Source: DATEJJ01 sp039649115 (GTDB lineage: Bacteria; Actinomycetota; Actinomycetes; Mycobacteriales; Micromonosporaceae). Taken from it: a stretch of 55,454 nucleotides of DNA. Positions 7,099-15,882 of this stretch are shown here, one piece after another. A model generated the notes under the pieces. It searched no databases. It was not told where the DNA came from and saw only the letters and a list, made by a program, of their open reading frames with translations. Location of the stretch: positions 1 to 55,454 of the forward strand of contig JBBWZQ010000192.1 of the NCBI GenBank assembly GCA_039649115.1, read 5' to 3'. Within the stretch, counting starts at the first letter, position 1; each line of letters starts with the position of its first letter. Both the position numbers and the translations under genes were made by a program.

Positions 7099-7152
7099 TA
7101 CGACATCTGCGTCGCCGTGCTCCGGCCCCGGTGTACGCGTCTCGTCGGTCAT
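7036..7152 (-). CDS. Possible 38-aa ORF with strong RBS, antisense to the Cys-rich ORF
   Basis: An ATG at 7152 follows GAAGGAGAAC, one of the best Shine-Dalgarno sequences in the window. It opens MTDETRTPGPEHGDADVV and then runs to a stop at 7036. Codon bias is good for about 15 codons and then collapses, so either the reading frame is broken or the true product is short. It points away from the SARP regulator gene that follows on the other strand. It overlaps the Cys-rich ORF, so at most one of the two is likely to be expressed as drawn. Confidence 0.3.
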   Translation of the reverse strand: MTDETRTPGPEHGDADVVSAQDGAGPAPGRLAVAAGVA

Positions 7153-7277
7153 GTTCTCCTTCCGTCGTTGCGGCACACTCATTGCGGTGTCTTCCTCTCG
7201 GTATGTTCTCGTCGAGGCCGGGCCGCTAGCCTCCACACAAAGGGGTCGGCCTTTGTCGACAACTGCCTGGAGGGCGG

Positions 7278-10103
7278 GTGGAGTTCCGGATCCTTGGCTC
7301 GTTGCAGGTCGTAACCGAGGACGGCCGGCAGCTGCGGTTCGGGCCTCGGCAAACGAAGGTGCTCGCGGTGCTACTGCTTTCGGCGGGCAGGGTGTTATCG
7401 GTCCATGACCTGATCGACGCGGTATGGGAGGGCGATCCACCGGCGACCGCCCGTCGACAGATCCAGAACTGTGTCTGGATCTTGCGCAAACACCTGGCCA
7501 TCCTGTCCGAAGGTCCGGGATACCGGATCCTCGTCGGCGGCGGGCAACTCGACGCCCAACTGTTCGAGGACCTGCTCGCCGAGGCGCGGGCGTCGGCCGC
7601 CGGCGGACAAGCCACGCGGGCCGCGGGCCAGTTGACGGCCGCGCTACGGCTGTGGCGTGGCCCGGCGTTGGCCGGCTCCTCCGGCCGGGCAATCGAGATC
7701 GGGGCGGCCCGGCTGAACGAGCGGCGCCTCAGTGTCACCGAACAGCGCATCGAACTCGAGCTTCAGCTCGGCCACCATCGCGACCTCATTGCCGAACTCA
7801 CCGAACTGATCGCCCATCACCCGCTGCGGGAACGGCTCGTCGGCCACCTCATGCTGGCGCTCAACGCATCCGGCCGGCAAGCTGACGCGCTCGCGGCCTA
7901 CCAGCAGCTACGCACTCGACTCGTCAATGAACTGGGTATCGACCCCGGTGCCGAGGTACAGCAGTTGCACGGTGCGATCCTGCGTAACGAGGCGGTTGTC
8001 CGGCGGGTGGACGTGGTGGGCGCGCCGGTGGTTCCCCGACAACTGCCCGCACCGGCTCGCCACTTCGTCGGCCGGAGCACCCCACTCCAGGAGTTGACGG
8101 ACCTGGTCAAGCGGGCTACCAGCGCAGGCGGCACCGTGGTGATCACGGCCGTCGACGGGACAGCGGGCATCGGAAAGACCACCCTGGCGGTGCATTGGGC
8201 GCACCAGGTGGCCGGATCGTTTCCCGATGGGCAGTTGTACGTGAACCTGAGAGGGTTCGACCCGAGCGGGTCGCCGATGACACCGGCCGAGGCGGTGCGT
8301 GGCTTTCTGAACGCGTTTGAGGTGGAACCACACCGCATCCCGGCCGGCGTGGACGCACAAGCCGCCCTGTTCCGCAGCATGCTTTCCGGCCGGCGCATGC
8401 TGGTCGTGCTGGACAACGCCCGCGACGCCAGCCAGGTACGCCCGCTGCTGCCCGGCTCCCCGGGGTGCTTCGTGGTAGTGACCAGCCGCAACCGGCTCTC
8501 CGGGCTGGTCGCCGCCGACGGCGCCCACCCGCTCACCCTGGACCTGCTGTCGGCCTCCGAGGCCACCGAACTGCTGATTCACCTGCTGGGCGGAGCCCGG
8601 GTGACGGCCGAACCCGAAGCAATCGACGAGATCATCACCAGGTGTGCGCGACTGCCCCTGGCGTTGGCCATCGTGGCTGCCCGCGCCGCCAGCCACTCCA
8701 CGTTCCCGCTCACTACCCTGGTCGCCGAACTACGCGACGCGCACGGCGACCTGGACGCGTTCGACGGCGGAGACCCGGCCACCGACGTCCGTACGGTGTT
8801 CTCCTGGTCCTACCAGGCAGTGAGCACCACGGCGGCGCGGCTGTTCCGGCTGCTGGGGCTGCACCCTGGCCCGGACATCACCGCGCCTGCCGCGGCGAGC
8901 CTGGCCGGCGTACCGCTCAAGCGAGCACGGGCGGCGCTGACCGAACTGTCCCGCGCTCACCTGGTCGCCGAGGACACCCCTGGCCGGTTCGGGTTCCATG
9001 ACCTGCTGCGTATCTTCGCCATGGAACTCGCCCGCGCCCGCGACCCTGACATCGAGCGGCGGACGGCGCTGCACCGGATGCTCGACCACTACCTGCATAC
9101 CGCGCACACCGCCGATCGACTGCTGTATCCCTACCGCGATCCGATCACGGTGGCTCCGGTCCAGGCTGGGGTAACGCCCGAAGACCTGTCCGACGGCGGG
9201 CAGGCGTTGGCGTGGTTCGTCGCCGAGCACCCGGCGCTACTCGCGATCGTCGAGCAGGCGGCCAAGCTGGGGTTCGACACCCACGCCTGGCAACTGGCCT
9301 GGACACTCCTGGACTTCTTCGACCGCCGGGGATACTGGTACGACCGAGCCACCGCTCAGCACGTTGCCCTGGACGCCGCCCGGCGGCTGGCCGACCCGGC
9401 CAAGCTGGCCTACACCTGCCGCGGTCTGGGCCACACCTACACCAGGCTGGGCCAGTACGACGCCGCGGAGATCCACCTCCGACACGCCTTCGACCTGTAC
9501 GGCGAGACCGGCGACCGCGTCGGTCAAGCCCATTCGCATCGTAACCTCAGTTTTGTGTTCGAGCAGCGAGGCCGCCACCAGGAGGCGCTTCACTCCGCCG
9601 GGCAGGCCCTCGACCTGTACCGCGCCGCGGGTGAGCGGGGCGGGCAGGCCAAAGCGCTCAACGCGGTCGGCTGGCTTCACGCCAAGCTGGGAGACCACGG
9701 TCTGGCGCTCCCCTACTGCCAGCAGGCCCTGACACTGCACCAAGAACTCGGCGACCGCGACGGGGAAGCAGAGACATGGGACAGCGTCGGCTACGTCCAC
9801 CATCACCTACGTCAGCACCGACAGGCCATCACCTGCTACCAACACGCCATCGACCTGTACCGGGACCTCGGCGATCGTTACGACGAAGCCGCCACCATCG
9901 CCTTCCATCTCGCTGACACCCAGAACGCCGCTGGCGACCCCGACGCGGCCCGTGACAGCCTGCGACACGCCCTCACCATCTTCGACGAACTGAACCACCC
10001 CGACGCCGGCCAGATCCGCGCCAAGCTGCACCACCTCGACCAGCCGGCCGCCTCAACCGACACTCCCATCGACAACTCTGCCAGCCACACCGGACCCCCT
10101 TGA
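7278..10103 (+). CDS. SARP/AfsR-type regulator: OmpR-like DNA-binding, BTAD, NB-ARC and TPR domains
   Basis: This 941-aa regulator starts at a GTG with GGAGG 4 bp before it. Residues 1-90 form the winged-helix DNA-binding domain (FRILGSLQV, LIDAVWEGDPPATARRQIQN). Residues 95-240 are the bacterial transcriptional activation domain. The NB-ARC ATPase has a Walker A loop GTAGIGKTT at 294-302 and Walker B RRMLVVLDNARD at 372-383. From about 690 to 910 several TPR units repeat (for example GLGHTYTRLGQYDAAEIHLR). Such AfsR-like proteins activate secondary metabolism or morphological genes after ATP-driven assembly. No biosynthetic cluster adjoins it directly; the YcaO cassette lies 14 kb away. A strong terminator follows. 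Confidence 0.92.
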   Translation: MEFRILGSLQVVTEDGRQLRFGPRQTKVLAVLLLSAGRVLSVHDLIDAVWEGDPPATARRQIQNCVWILRKHLAILSEGPGYRILVGGGQLDAQLFEDLLAEARASAAGGQATRAAGQLTAALRLWRGPALAGSSGRAIEIGAARLNERRLSVTEQRIELELQLGHHRDLIAELTELIAHHPLRERLVGHLMLALNASGRQADALAAYQQLRTRLVNELGIDPGAEVQQLHGAILRNEAVVRRVDVVGAPVVPRQLPAPARHFVGRSTPLQELTDLVKRATSAGGTVVITAVDGTAGIGKTTLAVHWAHQVAGSFPDGQLYVNLRGFDPSGSPMTPAEAVRGFLNAFEVEPHRIPAGVDAQAALFRSMLSGRRMLVVLDNARDASQVRPLLPGSPGCFVVVTSRNRLSGLVAADGAHPLTLDLLSASEATELLIHLLGGARVTAEPEAIDEIITRCARLPLALAIVAARAASHSTFPLTTLVAELRDAHGDLDAFDGGDPATDVRTVFSWSYQAVSTTAARLFRLLGLHPGPDITAPAAASLAGVPLKRARAALTELSRAHLVAEDTPGRFGFHDLLRIFAMELARARDPDIERRTALHRMLDHYLHTAHTADRLLYPYRDPITVAPVQAGVTPEDLSDGGQALAWFVAEHPALLAIVEQAAKLGFDTHAWQLAWTLLDFFDRRGYWYDRATAQHVALDAARRLADPAKLAYTCRGLGHTYTRLGQYDAAEIHLRHAFDLYGETGDRVGQAHSHRNLSFVFEQRGRHQEALHSAGQALDLYRAAGERGGQAKALNAVGWLHAKLGDHGLALPYCQQALTLHQELGDRDGEAETWDSVGYVHHHLRQHRQAITCYQHAIDLYRDLGDRYDEAATIAFHLADTQNAAGDPDAARDSLRHALTIFDELNHPDAGQIRAKLHHLDQPAASTDTPIDNSASHTGPP

Positions 10104-10111
10104 CACCATCC

Positions 10112-10138
10112 CGGGTCGGCCTCTTGTAGGCCGACCCG
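10112..10138. terminator. Bidirectional rho-independent-type terminator
   Basis: CGGGTCGGCCT and AGGCCGACCCG form a perfect 11-bp stem closed by the loop CTTGT. It begins 9 bp after the SARP stop codon and lies 13 bp from the stop of the convergent secreted-protein gene, so it can serve both. Confidence 0.85.
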
Positions 10139-10150
10139 TTCTCGCGGCAG

Positions 10151-10567
10151 TCAGCAGGGGACTACGTCGCCTGAGTAGATGGTGCCTGTGCCTGCTCCGT
10201 TGTTCCAGTTCCAGTTGACCCGGGAACGGTAGGTTCGACCGGCGACGCAGGTGGCCAGACCGGTGGAGACGGTAATACTGTCGGTGCCTTCCAGGCGGGA
10301 GCTGCTTGCGACATTGATCCAGCCGTTGGTGGTGTTCACCTGCAAGTACACGATGGCCGCGACCGTGTCGGCGCCGTCGGTGGTGTCCTTTACGGAGCCG
10401 TAACCGCGGAGGAAGTTGTGATCGGGGTCGTAGTTGAACCAGGCGCAGCGGTACGCCTGGACGCCGTCGCAGTGGCGGCCCCGGCTTGCTGCCGACGCGG
10501 CCGTGGCCGGTACGACCAGTGCCACGGCGCCTGCCAGGACAACGAGTGTTCTGATGAGGGTCTTCAC
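10151..10567 (-). CDS. Small secreted protein of unknown function
   Basis: The 138-aa product begins at a GTG preceded by AGGAGGA. A clear Sec signal peptide spans residues 1-28 (KTLIRTLVVLAGAVALVVP, then ATAASAAS). The mature part of about 110 residues has four cysteines (in RGRHCDGVQAYRCAWFNY, in ATCVAG and at the C-terminus), so two disulfides are likely. It is otherwise rich in short beta-type patterns. No family was recognised. It stands alone, convergent with the SARP gene. Confidence 0.76.
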   Translation of the reverse strand: MKTLIRTLVVLAGAVALVVPATAASAASRGRHCDGVQAYRCAWFNYDPDHNFLRGYGSVKDTTDGADTVAAIVYLQVNTTNGWINVASSSRLEGTDSITVSTGLATCVAGRTYRSRVNWNWNNGAGTGTIYSGDVVPC

Positions 10568-10724
10568 GTGGGTCCTCCTGAGGTGATGGCCCGGTGCCGC
10601 CGTTCGTGGCATCGGATCCGACGGATGAGGGCAGCATCGCCGAACACGTTCATCGGATCGGTCTTCGTTCGGTCTCGCTGTCGGCACGCGCGCCGGTGGC
10701 AGTGTCGAGGTAGTCGATGGTCAG

Positions 10725-10741
10725 CCGGCTACCAGAGCCGG
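10725..10741 (-). terminator. Weak hairpin after nrdB
   Basis: On the minus strand CCGGCT and AGCCGG pair around the loop CTGGT, 20 bp past the nrdB stop codon. The stem is only 6 bp and has no T-run, so termination is only possible. Confidence 0.3.
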
Positions 10742-10760
10742 ACGCACGTGGGCGCGGGCA

Positions 10761-11780
10761 TCAGAAGTCGTCGTCGAAGCTGACTGTGCCGGCCACCCCG
10801 ACCTGGTAGGCGGACACCCGGCGTTCGAAGAAGTTCGACAGTTCCTGGACGTCCTGCAGGTCCATGAACGCGAACGGGTTGCGCGCGCCGTACACCGGTG
10901 GCATGTCGAGTTGGGCCAGCCGCCGGTCGGCGACGTGCCGCAGATATTCGCGCATGTCGGTTGACGACATGCCGGACACCCCCTGGTCGAGGAGGTCCTC
11001 GGCGAACTGGACCTCGCAGTCGACGGCCTCGGTGAGCATCTGACGGACCTGCCCGGCCAGTTGCTCGTCGAACAGGTCGGGCTCCTCGCGCCGCACGGTA
11101 TCGACCACGTCGAACGCGAACGCCATGTGCATCGACTCGTCGCGGAACACCCAGTTGGTGCCGGACGCCAGGCCGTGCAGCAGGCCGCGGGAGCGCAGGA
11201 AGTACACGTAGGCGAACGCGCCGTAGAAGAACAGGCCCTCGATACAGGCGGCGAAGCAGATCACGTTGAGTAGGAACGCCCGCCGCTCCTCCCTTGTGGA
11301 CAGCTTCCGCAGGTCGAAGACCGAGTCGATCCAGCGGAAGCAGAACTCGGCCTTGCGCTTGATCGACGGGATGGTCTCGATCGCGGCGAACGCCTCGTAC
11401 CGCTCCCGCTCGTCGGGAACGTAGGTGTCGAGCAGGTTGAGGTAGAACTGGACGTGTACCGCCTCCTCGAACAGCTGCCGCGACAGGTACAGGCGTCCCT
11501 CGGGCGAGTTGACGTGCTGGTACAGGTTGAGGACCAGGTTGTTGGCCACGATGGTGTCGCCGGTGGCGAAGAACGCGACCAGGCGGCTGACCAGGTGCCG
11601 TTCGGCCGGGGTGAGTCTGGCCAGGTCGGCGAGGTCGGCATGCAGGTCGACCTCCTCGACGGTCCAGGTGTTTCTGATGGCGTCGCGGAACCGGTCGAAG
11701 AAGTGCGGGTAGCGCATCGGCCGCAGCGTCAGGTCCATGCCCGGGTCGAGCAGCATCGCAGGTGGTGCTGTGCCTGTCAT
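10761..11780 (-). CDS. nrdB: Class Ia ribonucleotide reductase, radical-generating beta subunit
   Basis: The 339-aa protein keeps every residue of the diiron site: Asp75 (FFATGDTI), Glu106 and His109 (EEAVHVQFY), Glu181 (CIEGLFFY), Glu215 and His218 (RDESMHM). It also keeps the radical tyrosine Tyr113, four after His109 as in E. coli. The tail ends VSFDDDF, the acidic C-terminus that docks on NrdA. It makes the tyrosyl radical used by NrdA to reduce ribonucleoside diphosphates aerobically. It follows nrdA by 56 bp and should share its B12- and NrdR-controlled transcript. The AraC-like nrdS that follows nrdAB in Streptomyces is absent. Confidence 0.95.
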   Translation of the reverse strand: MTGTAPPAMLLDPGMDLTLRPMRYPHFFDRFRDAIRNTWTVEEVDLHADLADLARLTPAERHLVSRLVAFFATGDTIVANNLVLNLYQHVNSPEGRLYLSRQLFEEAVHVQFYLNLLDTYVPDERERYEAFAAIETIPSIKRKAEFCFRWIDSVFDLRKLSTREERRAFLLNVICFAACIEGLFFYGAFAYVYFLRSRGLLHGLASGTNWVFRDESMHMAFAFDVVDTVRREEPDLFDEQLAGQVRQMLTEAVDCEVQFAEDLLDQGVSGMSSTDMREYLRHVADRRLAQLDMPPVYGARNPFAFMDLQDVQELSNFFERRVSAYQVGVAGTVSFDDDF

Positions 11781-11836
11781 AGTTGTGCCTCACTGTCGCA
11801 ACGGGATTCGGGTTCGGCTCGGCGCTGGGGCGCCCG

Positions 11837-14248
11837 TCATTGGCAGGCGTCGCAGGCTTCCGGATTGGCCAGGGAGCAGGTGATCGCCTCGTCGTCGGTC
11901 CGTTGGCCAGCGGTGACCGGCGGGCGGGCGATGGCGACGGTGGCCTGCTGGCTGCGGGTGGCCGGCCGCGAGCGCAGGTAGTAGGTGCTCTTCAGGCCGG
12001 CTTTCCATGCGTGCAGGTACATCGAGGACAGCTTGCCGATGGTCGGTGCGCTCAGGAACAGGTTCAGCGACTGACTCTGGTCGATGTACGGACCGCGGGC
12101 GGCGGCCAGGTCGATCAGCGCCCGCTGCGGCAGTTCCCACGCGGTGCGGAACAGCTCCCGCACCCCGGCGGGCAGTGCCTGGATACCCTGGATCGACCCG
12201 TCGGCCCGTTTGATCTCGGACCGGATCTGGTCGGTCCACCGGCCCAATGCCTTCAACTCGCGGACCAGGGCGGTGTTGATCTGCAGGAACTCCCCGGACA
12301 GGGTCTCGCGCTTGAACAGGTTGGACACCTGCGGCTCGATGCACTCGTAGCAGCCGGCGATCGAGGCGATCGTCGCCGTCGGGGCGATCGCGATCAGCAG
12401 CGAGTTGCGCAGACCGTGGACGGCGACCTGTTCCCGCACCGCGGTCCACCGCTGGGTCTGCGCCGGGACAACACCCCACAGGTCGGGCTGGAGCTGGCCG
12501 CGCGCCGCTCGGGTCTGCTCGTAGGCGGCGTGCGGGCCGTGCCGGTGGGCCAGGTCGGCAGAGGTTTCCAGGGCGGTGAGGTAGATCTCCTCCGCGATCC
12601 GGGTGGACAGCTCGTTCGCCGCCTCGGAGTCGAACGGCGTCCGCAGCGCGAAGAACACATCCTGCAGGCCCATGACGCCGAGCCCGACCGGCCGCCAGCG
12701 GGAGTTCGACGCCGCCGCCTGGGCGCTGGGGTAGTAGTTGATGTCGATGACCCGGTCCAGGAACGTCACGGCGGTCCGCACCGTGGCGCGCAGCTTGTCC
12801 CAGTCGATGCCCCCGCCGGTGAGATGGGCGGCCAGGTTCACCGAACCCAGATTGCACACCGCCGTCTCGCCATCGCTGCACACCTCGATGATCTCGGTGC
12901 ACAGGTTGGACAGGTGCACCACGTTGCCCGGCTGCCCGGTCTGGTTGCACAGCCGGTTGGCCGGGTCCTTGAACGTCATCCACCCGTTGCCGGTCTGGGC
13001 GAGGGTGCGCATCATCCGCCCGTACAGCTCGCGCGCGGAGACCTGCCGCACGTACCGGCCGGCGACCTCGGCGGCCCGGTAGGCGGCCTCGAACCGCTCC
13101 CCGTACAGGTCGGGCAACTCGGGCACCTCGGCCGGGTCGAACAGCGACCACACCTCGTCGGCCTCGACCCGGCGCATGAACTCGTCCGGGACCCAGTTGG
13201 CCAGGTTCAGGTTGTGCGTACGGCGGGCTTCCTCGCCGGTGTTGTCGCGCAGTTCCAGGAACTCTTCGATGTCCGGGTGCCACGGCTCCAGATAGACACA
13301 CGCCGCACCTCTGCGCCGACCACCCTGGTTGACCGCCGCGACGGACGCGTCCAGGGTCCGCAGCCACGGCACGATCCCGTTGGACAACCCGTTGGTACCC
13401 CGGATCAAGGCGCCCCGTGAGCGCACCCGCGACCAGGAGATACCGATCCCGCCAGCGAACTTCGACAGCTTCGCCACCTGCGCGTACCGCTCGTAGATCG
13501 AGTCCAGCTCGTCGCGTGGCGAGTCGACCAGGAAACACGACGACATCTGGCTGTGCGCGGTGCCGGAGTTGAACAGCGTCGGCGAGCTGGGCAGATACGC
13601 CAAGGATGACATCAGCCGGTAGAAGCCGATCGCCTCGGTCGGTGTCGTGGACAGTCCACACGCGACCCGCAGCAGCCAGTACTGCGGCGTCTCGACAACC
13701 AGGCGGGCCACCGGATGGCGCAGCAGGTAGCGGTCGAACACGGTGCGCAGTCCGAAGTACTCGAACCGCAGGTCCGCAGCCACCTCGACCGCGTCGTCGA
13801 GTTTGCGGGCGTTGACCGCCACGAACCGGGCGGTCTCCTCGCCGATCAGGCCCTCCCCGTGACCGAGCCGGATCGCCTGGCTGAACGAGGCGATGCCCTG
13901 CCCACGGACCTCCTTGTCGATGTAGCCGGACAGCAGCCGGGAGGCGAGCCGGGAGTACTGCGGCTCCTCGCCGATCATGTCCGCCGCGGTCTGGATCGAC
14001 AGCCGGTCCAACTCCGCGGTGCTCGCCCCGTCGTACAGGCCGCTGATCGTCTTCGTCGCCACCCGCATCGGGTCGATGTCGTCCAGGTCGTCCGCATATC
14101 GCGCCACCGCCCGGACAATCTTGTTCACGTCGACCGCTTCGGTGGCGCCGTTGCGTTTGCGCACCTGCATCGCCGCGCGCCGCTGCGCCGGTGCGGGCGG
14201 ATTGTCCTGGGCGGCCGGGCCGCCGGCCGGGATCTGGGTAACCGTCAC
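11837..14248 (-). CDS. nrdA: Class Ia ribonucleotide reductase, catalytic alpha subunit
   Basis: The 803-aa protein starts at a GTG with GAGGAG seven bases upstream. An ATP-cone begins near residue 28 (QVRKRNGATEAVDVNKIVRA), giving allosteric control by ATP/dATP. The catalytic barrel has the redox cysteine in SSCFLVDSP, the radical-cysteine motif SNLCTEI (Asn, Cys and Glu all present) and the partner cysteine in AVCNLGSVNL. The C-terminus ends with the CDACQ thioredoxin-reducible pair. It supplies dNTPs in aerobic growth. Its leader holds a cobalamin riboswitch, so it is expected to be shut off when B12 is plentiful and a B12-dependent class II enzyme, not in this window, can take over. Confidence 0.95.
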   Translation of the reverse strand: MTVTQIPAGGPAAQDNPPAPAQRRAAMQVRKRNGATEAVDVNKIVRAVARYADDLDDIDPMRVATKTISGLYDGASTAELDRLSIQTAADMIGEEPQYSRLASRLLSGYIDKEVRGQGIASFSQAIRLGHGEGLIGEETARFVAVNARKLDDAVEVAADLRFEYFGLRTVFDRYLLRHPVARLVVETPQYWLLRVACGLSTTPTEAIGFYRLMSSLAYLPSSPTLFNSGTAHSQMSSCFLVDSPRDELDSIYERYAQVAKLSKFAGGIGISWSRVRSRGALIRGTNGLSNGIVPWLRTLDASVAAVNQGGRRRGAACVYLEPWHPDIEEFLELRDNTGEEARRTHNLNLANWVPDEFMRRVEADEVWSLFDPAEVPELPDLYGERFEAAYRAAEVAGRYVRQVSARELYGRMMRTLAQTGNGWMTFKDPANRLCNQTGQPGNVVHLSNLCTEIIEVCSDGETAVCNLGSVNLAAHLTGGGIDWDKLRATVRTAVTFLDRVIDINYYPSAQAAASNSRWRPVGLGVMGLQDVFFALRTPFDSEAANELSTRIAEEIYLTALETSADLAHRHGPHAAYEQTRAARGQLQPDLWGVVPAQTQRWTAVREQVAVHGLRNSLLIAIAPTATIASIAGCYECIEPQVSNLFKRETLSGEFLQINTALVRELKALGRWTDQIRSEIKRADGSIQGIQALPAGVRELFRTAWELPQRALIDLAAARGPYIDQSQSLNLFLSAPTIGKLSSMYLHAWKAGLKSTYYLRSRPATRSQQATVAIARPPVTAGQRTDDEAITCSLANPEACDACQ

Positions 14249-14390
14249 CTGTCGCTCCTCGTGCTCTCGCCTGCAGGCAGGCCGCACGCGGGCAGACCGG
14301 CGGCAACCGACACGCCGGTGGCGCGCAGCGCAGCCGTCAGCCGTCCCGCGCGGCCTCGGACCGCCGCACACACTGCGGTGCGCGGCGCCG

Positions 14391-14565
14391 CTGGCAGGTC
14401 TTCGGACTCGTGGGCACCGCCACAGGAAAGTCCCATGGCCTCCTACTGGCCGTCACTTCCCAAGCCGGTCGGCCCAGTGTTTGTCGACGGCGGTCGTTCC
14501 CACTCACCGCTGCGGGGCAGTCCCGGACTTCCACCGGGTTCCCTCTTGCCTCGACCGGACTGGCA
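14391..14565 (-). promoter_or_regulatory. Cobalamin (B12) riboswitch controlling nrdAB
   Basis: Read on the minus strand, the leader has the conserved core GGGAACCCGGTGGAAGTCCG (14543-14524), then GACTGCCCCGCAGCGGTGAG, a variable arm, and the 3' B12 box GAGTCCGAAGACCTGCC (14409-14393). These are the diagnostic blocks of the adenosylcobalamin riboswitch. About 140 nt of GC-rich, hairpin-forming sequence separate it from the nrdA ribosome binding site and would hold the expression platform. The same arrangement controls nrdABS in Streptomyces coelicolor, where B12 represses the class Ia enzyme. Confidence 0.92.
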
Positions 14566-14589
14566 TGCCCGGCCGAACCAGCTACCCGC

Positions 14590-14637
14590 ACACCATATCT
14601 AGGGGGTGCGACAAGTTCGCGCACCTACATGTCGTGT
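14590..14637. promoter_or_regulatory. Probable pair of NrdR boxes upstream of the riboswitch
   Basis: ACACCATATCTAGGGG (14590-14605) agrees at 12 of 16 positions with the remembered NrdR consensus acaCwAtATaTwGtgt, and CACCTACATGTCGTGT (14622-14637) agrees at 10. Their starts are 32 bp apart, the three-turn spacing usual for NrdR pairs. The first box also supplies a TAGATATGGT -10-like element on the minus strand. NrdR represses nrd genes when dATP/ATP is high. The consensus was applied by eye. Confidence 0.6.
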
Positions 14638-14772
14638 CGACGTGTCGGTGGACTGCCGTGGTGTGCCTTCCGGCGACTCGCCGACGGCGCCGCCACGCAG
14701 GCGATCACCGCAAGTCACGGTCGACCTGAACCACGATGGCGCGCGGCTGGCTCTCTGCGGACCTCAGCCTGA

Positions 14773-15468
14773 TCACTTGTCGTCCGGGTTGAGCGCCAGG
14801 AACGCGAGGCCGGCGGCGGCGCCGGCGACGAGTTCCACCACCAGGTAGACCCACAGCGTCGACCAGGCGAACAGGCCCCCGGCGGCGGCGCCGAGTGCGA
14901 CGGCCGGGTTGAACGCGGCACCAGAGATCCCACCGACGGCGAAGGCGCCTGCCACGACGGTGAACCCGATCGCCAGCCCGAAGAACGAGTTGCCCTGCTG
15001 GCTCCTGCTCGTGGCGACGTTGAGCACCACGTAGCACAGTGCGAAGGTGAACAGCAGCTCGACTACCGCGGCGGCGGTAAGGGCGTGACCGGACAGGGTC
15101 AGGGTCTTGACCTGTGCCGGGTTCACGATGGCGCGAGCGCCCACCGCGGCGATCAGGCCGGCAACCAACTGCGCGATCCAGTACCCGGCGGCATCACGGA
15201 GCCCGATCCGGCGGCGCCAGAACACCGCCATCGTCACGGCCGGGTTGTAGTGGCCGCCGGAGATGTGGCCACCGGCGTAGATCATCACCATCAGGACCGC
15301 GCCAGCGGCCAGCGGGGTAAACGCGCTGCCGCCGAGTCCGCTGGCGGCGACCGTGAATACGAGGAAGAACGTCCCGATCACCTCGACGGCGTACTTCCGG
15401 CTCGCCGCCCCCCATTGGAAGCCGGCCACCAGCTTCGTGCCTTCCTGACGTGTGCCAACGCCCGCCAT
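14773..15468 (-). CDS. MIP-family channel (aquaporin-like)
   Basis: This 231-aa membrane protein has six hydrophobic segments and both half-helix signatures, GGHYNPAVTM (Asn75) and ISGAAFNPAVAL (Asn187). It should form a tetrameric channel for water or small neutral solutes. The residue after the second NPA is Val instead of the arginine that forms the selectivity filter of classic aquaporins and glycerol facilitators, so its pore is probably wider or less selective. GGAAGG lies 6 bp before the ATG. It stands alone, reading the same way as nrdAB but 524 bp upstream of nrdA. Confidence 0.88.
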   Translation of the reverse strand: MAGVGTRQEGTKLVAGFQWGAASRKYAVEVIGTFFLVFTVAASGLGGSAFTPLAAGAVLMVMIYAGGHISGGHYNPAVTMAVFWRRRIGLRDAAGYWIAQLVAGLIAAVGARAIVNPAQVKTLTLSGHALTAAAVVELLFTFALCYVVLNVATSRSQQGNSFFGLAIGFTVVAGAFAVGGISGAAFNPAVALGAAAGGLFAWSTLWVYLVVELVAGAAAGLAFLALNPDDK

Positions 15469-15882
15469 CTGGTTCCTTCCTGCTGCGGGGGGTCTGACGC
15501 GGTGCGGCGGCAGCCGCGGCGCAACCGTCCCGGCTCATCCGACGCAGCCTGGTCTGTCCCCTCGGCTCGATTTCCTGCGACGGACCCCACGATTCCGCTA
15601 ATGCGGTCCCGCCGTCATCGTTGCCGGGGGTTATTCGCCACCACGCCGAGCCGAACCGGCAGCATGATCCAGGCGTCGCGTCCACGACCAGCTCAGTATT
15701 CAGCCGTCGCCGCGCCGTGCGGCGCTGTTGATTCCGGCGGAGGTGCGAAACCTTCACCGCCCGTCGTGCCGCGGGCCGCGGTGCGACCCTGTACGGACGC
15801 GGCGGCCGGGCCAGCGCAACCAGCACGAGCCCGCCGGCCGCCCCGCCGGTGGTCGACGGCCTCGATGGGTGAGGATGACCGG
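15469..15882. other. 414-bp divergent intergenic region, nothing recognised
   Basis: This region separates the aquaporin-like gene (minus) and the DUF7711-like gene (plus). No ORF with genuine codon bias, hairpin or repeat stands out; promoters for both genes should be here but none matches consensus well. Confidence 0.5.

Larger units (their letters stand above)
6630..7277. other. 648-bp gap between methyltransferase and SARP regulator
   Basis: Apart from the Cys-rich mini-ORF (6964-7098) and the antisense small ORF (7036-7152), no gene with convincing codon bias is seen. The SARP gene's ribosome binding site (GGAGG, 7269-7273) closes the gap. Confidence 0.5.

Noticed and set aside
7278..10103. 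Treating the SARP regulator as the activator of the YcaO-TfuA cassette
   Set aside because: They are 14 kb apart with unrelated genes between, and no shared SARP direct repeats were seen before the precursor gene.
11783..13420. Long plus-strand open frame opposite nrdA
   Set aside because: Antisense shadow of nrdA caused by high GC; no domain or ribosome binding site.
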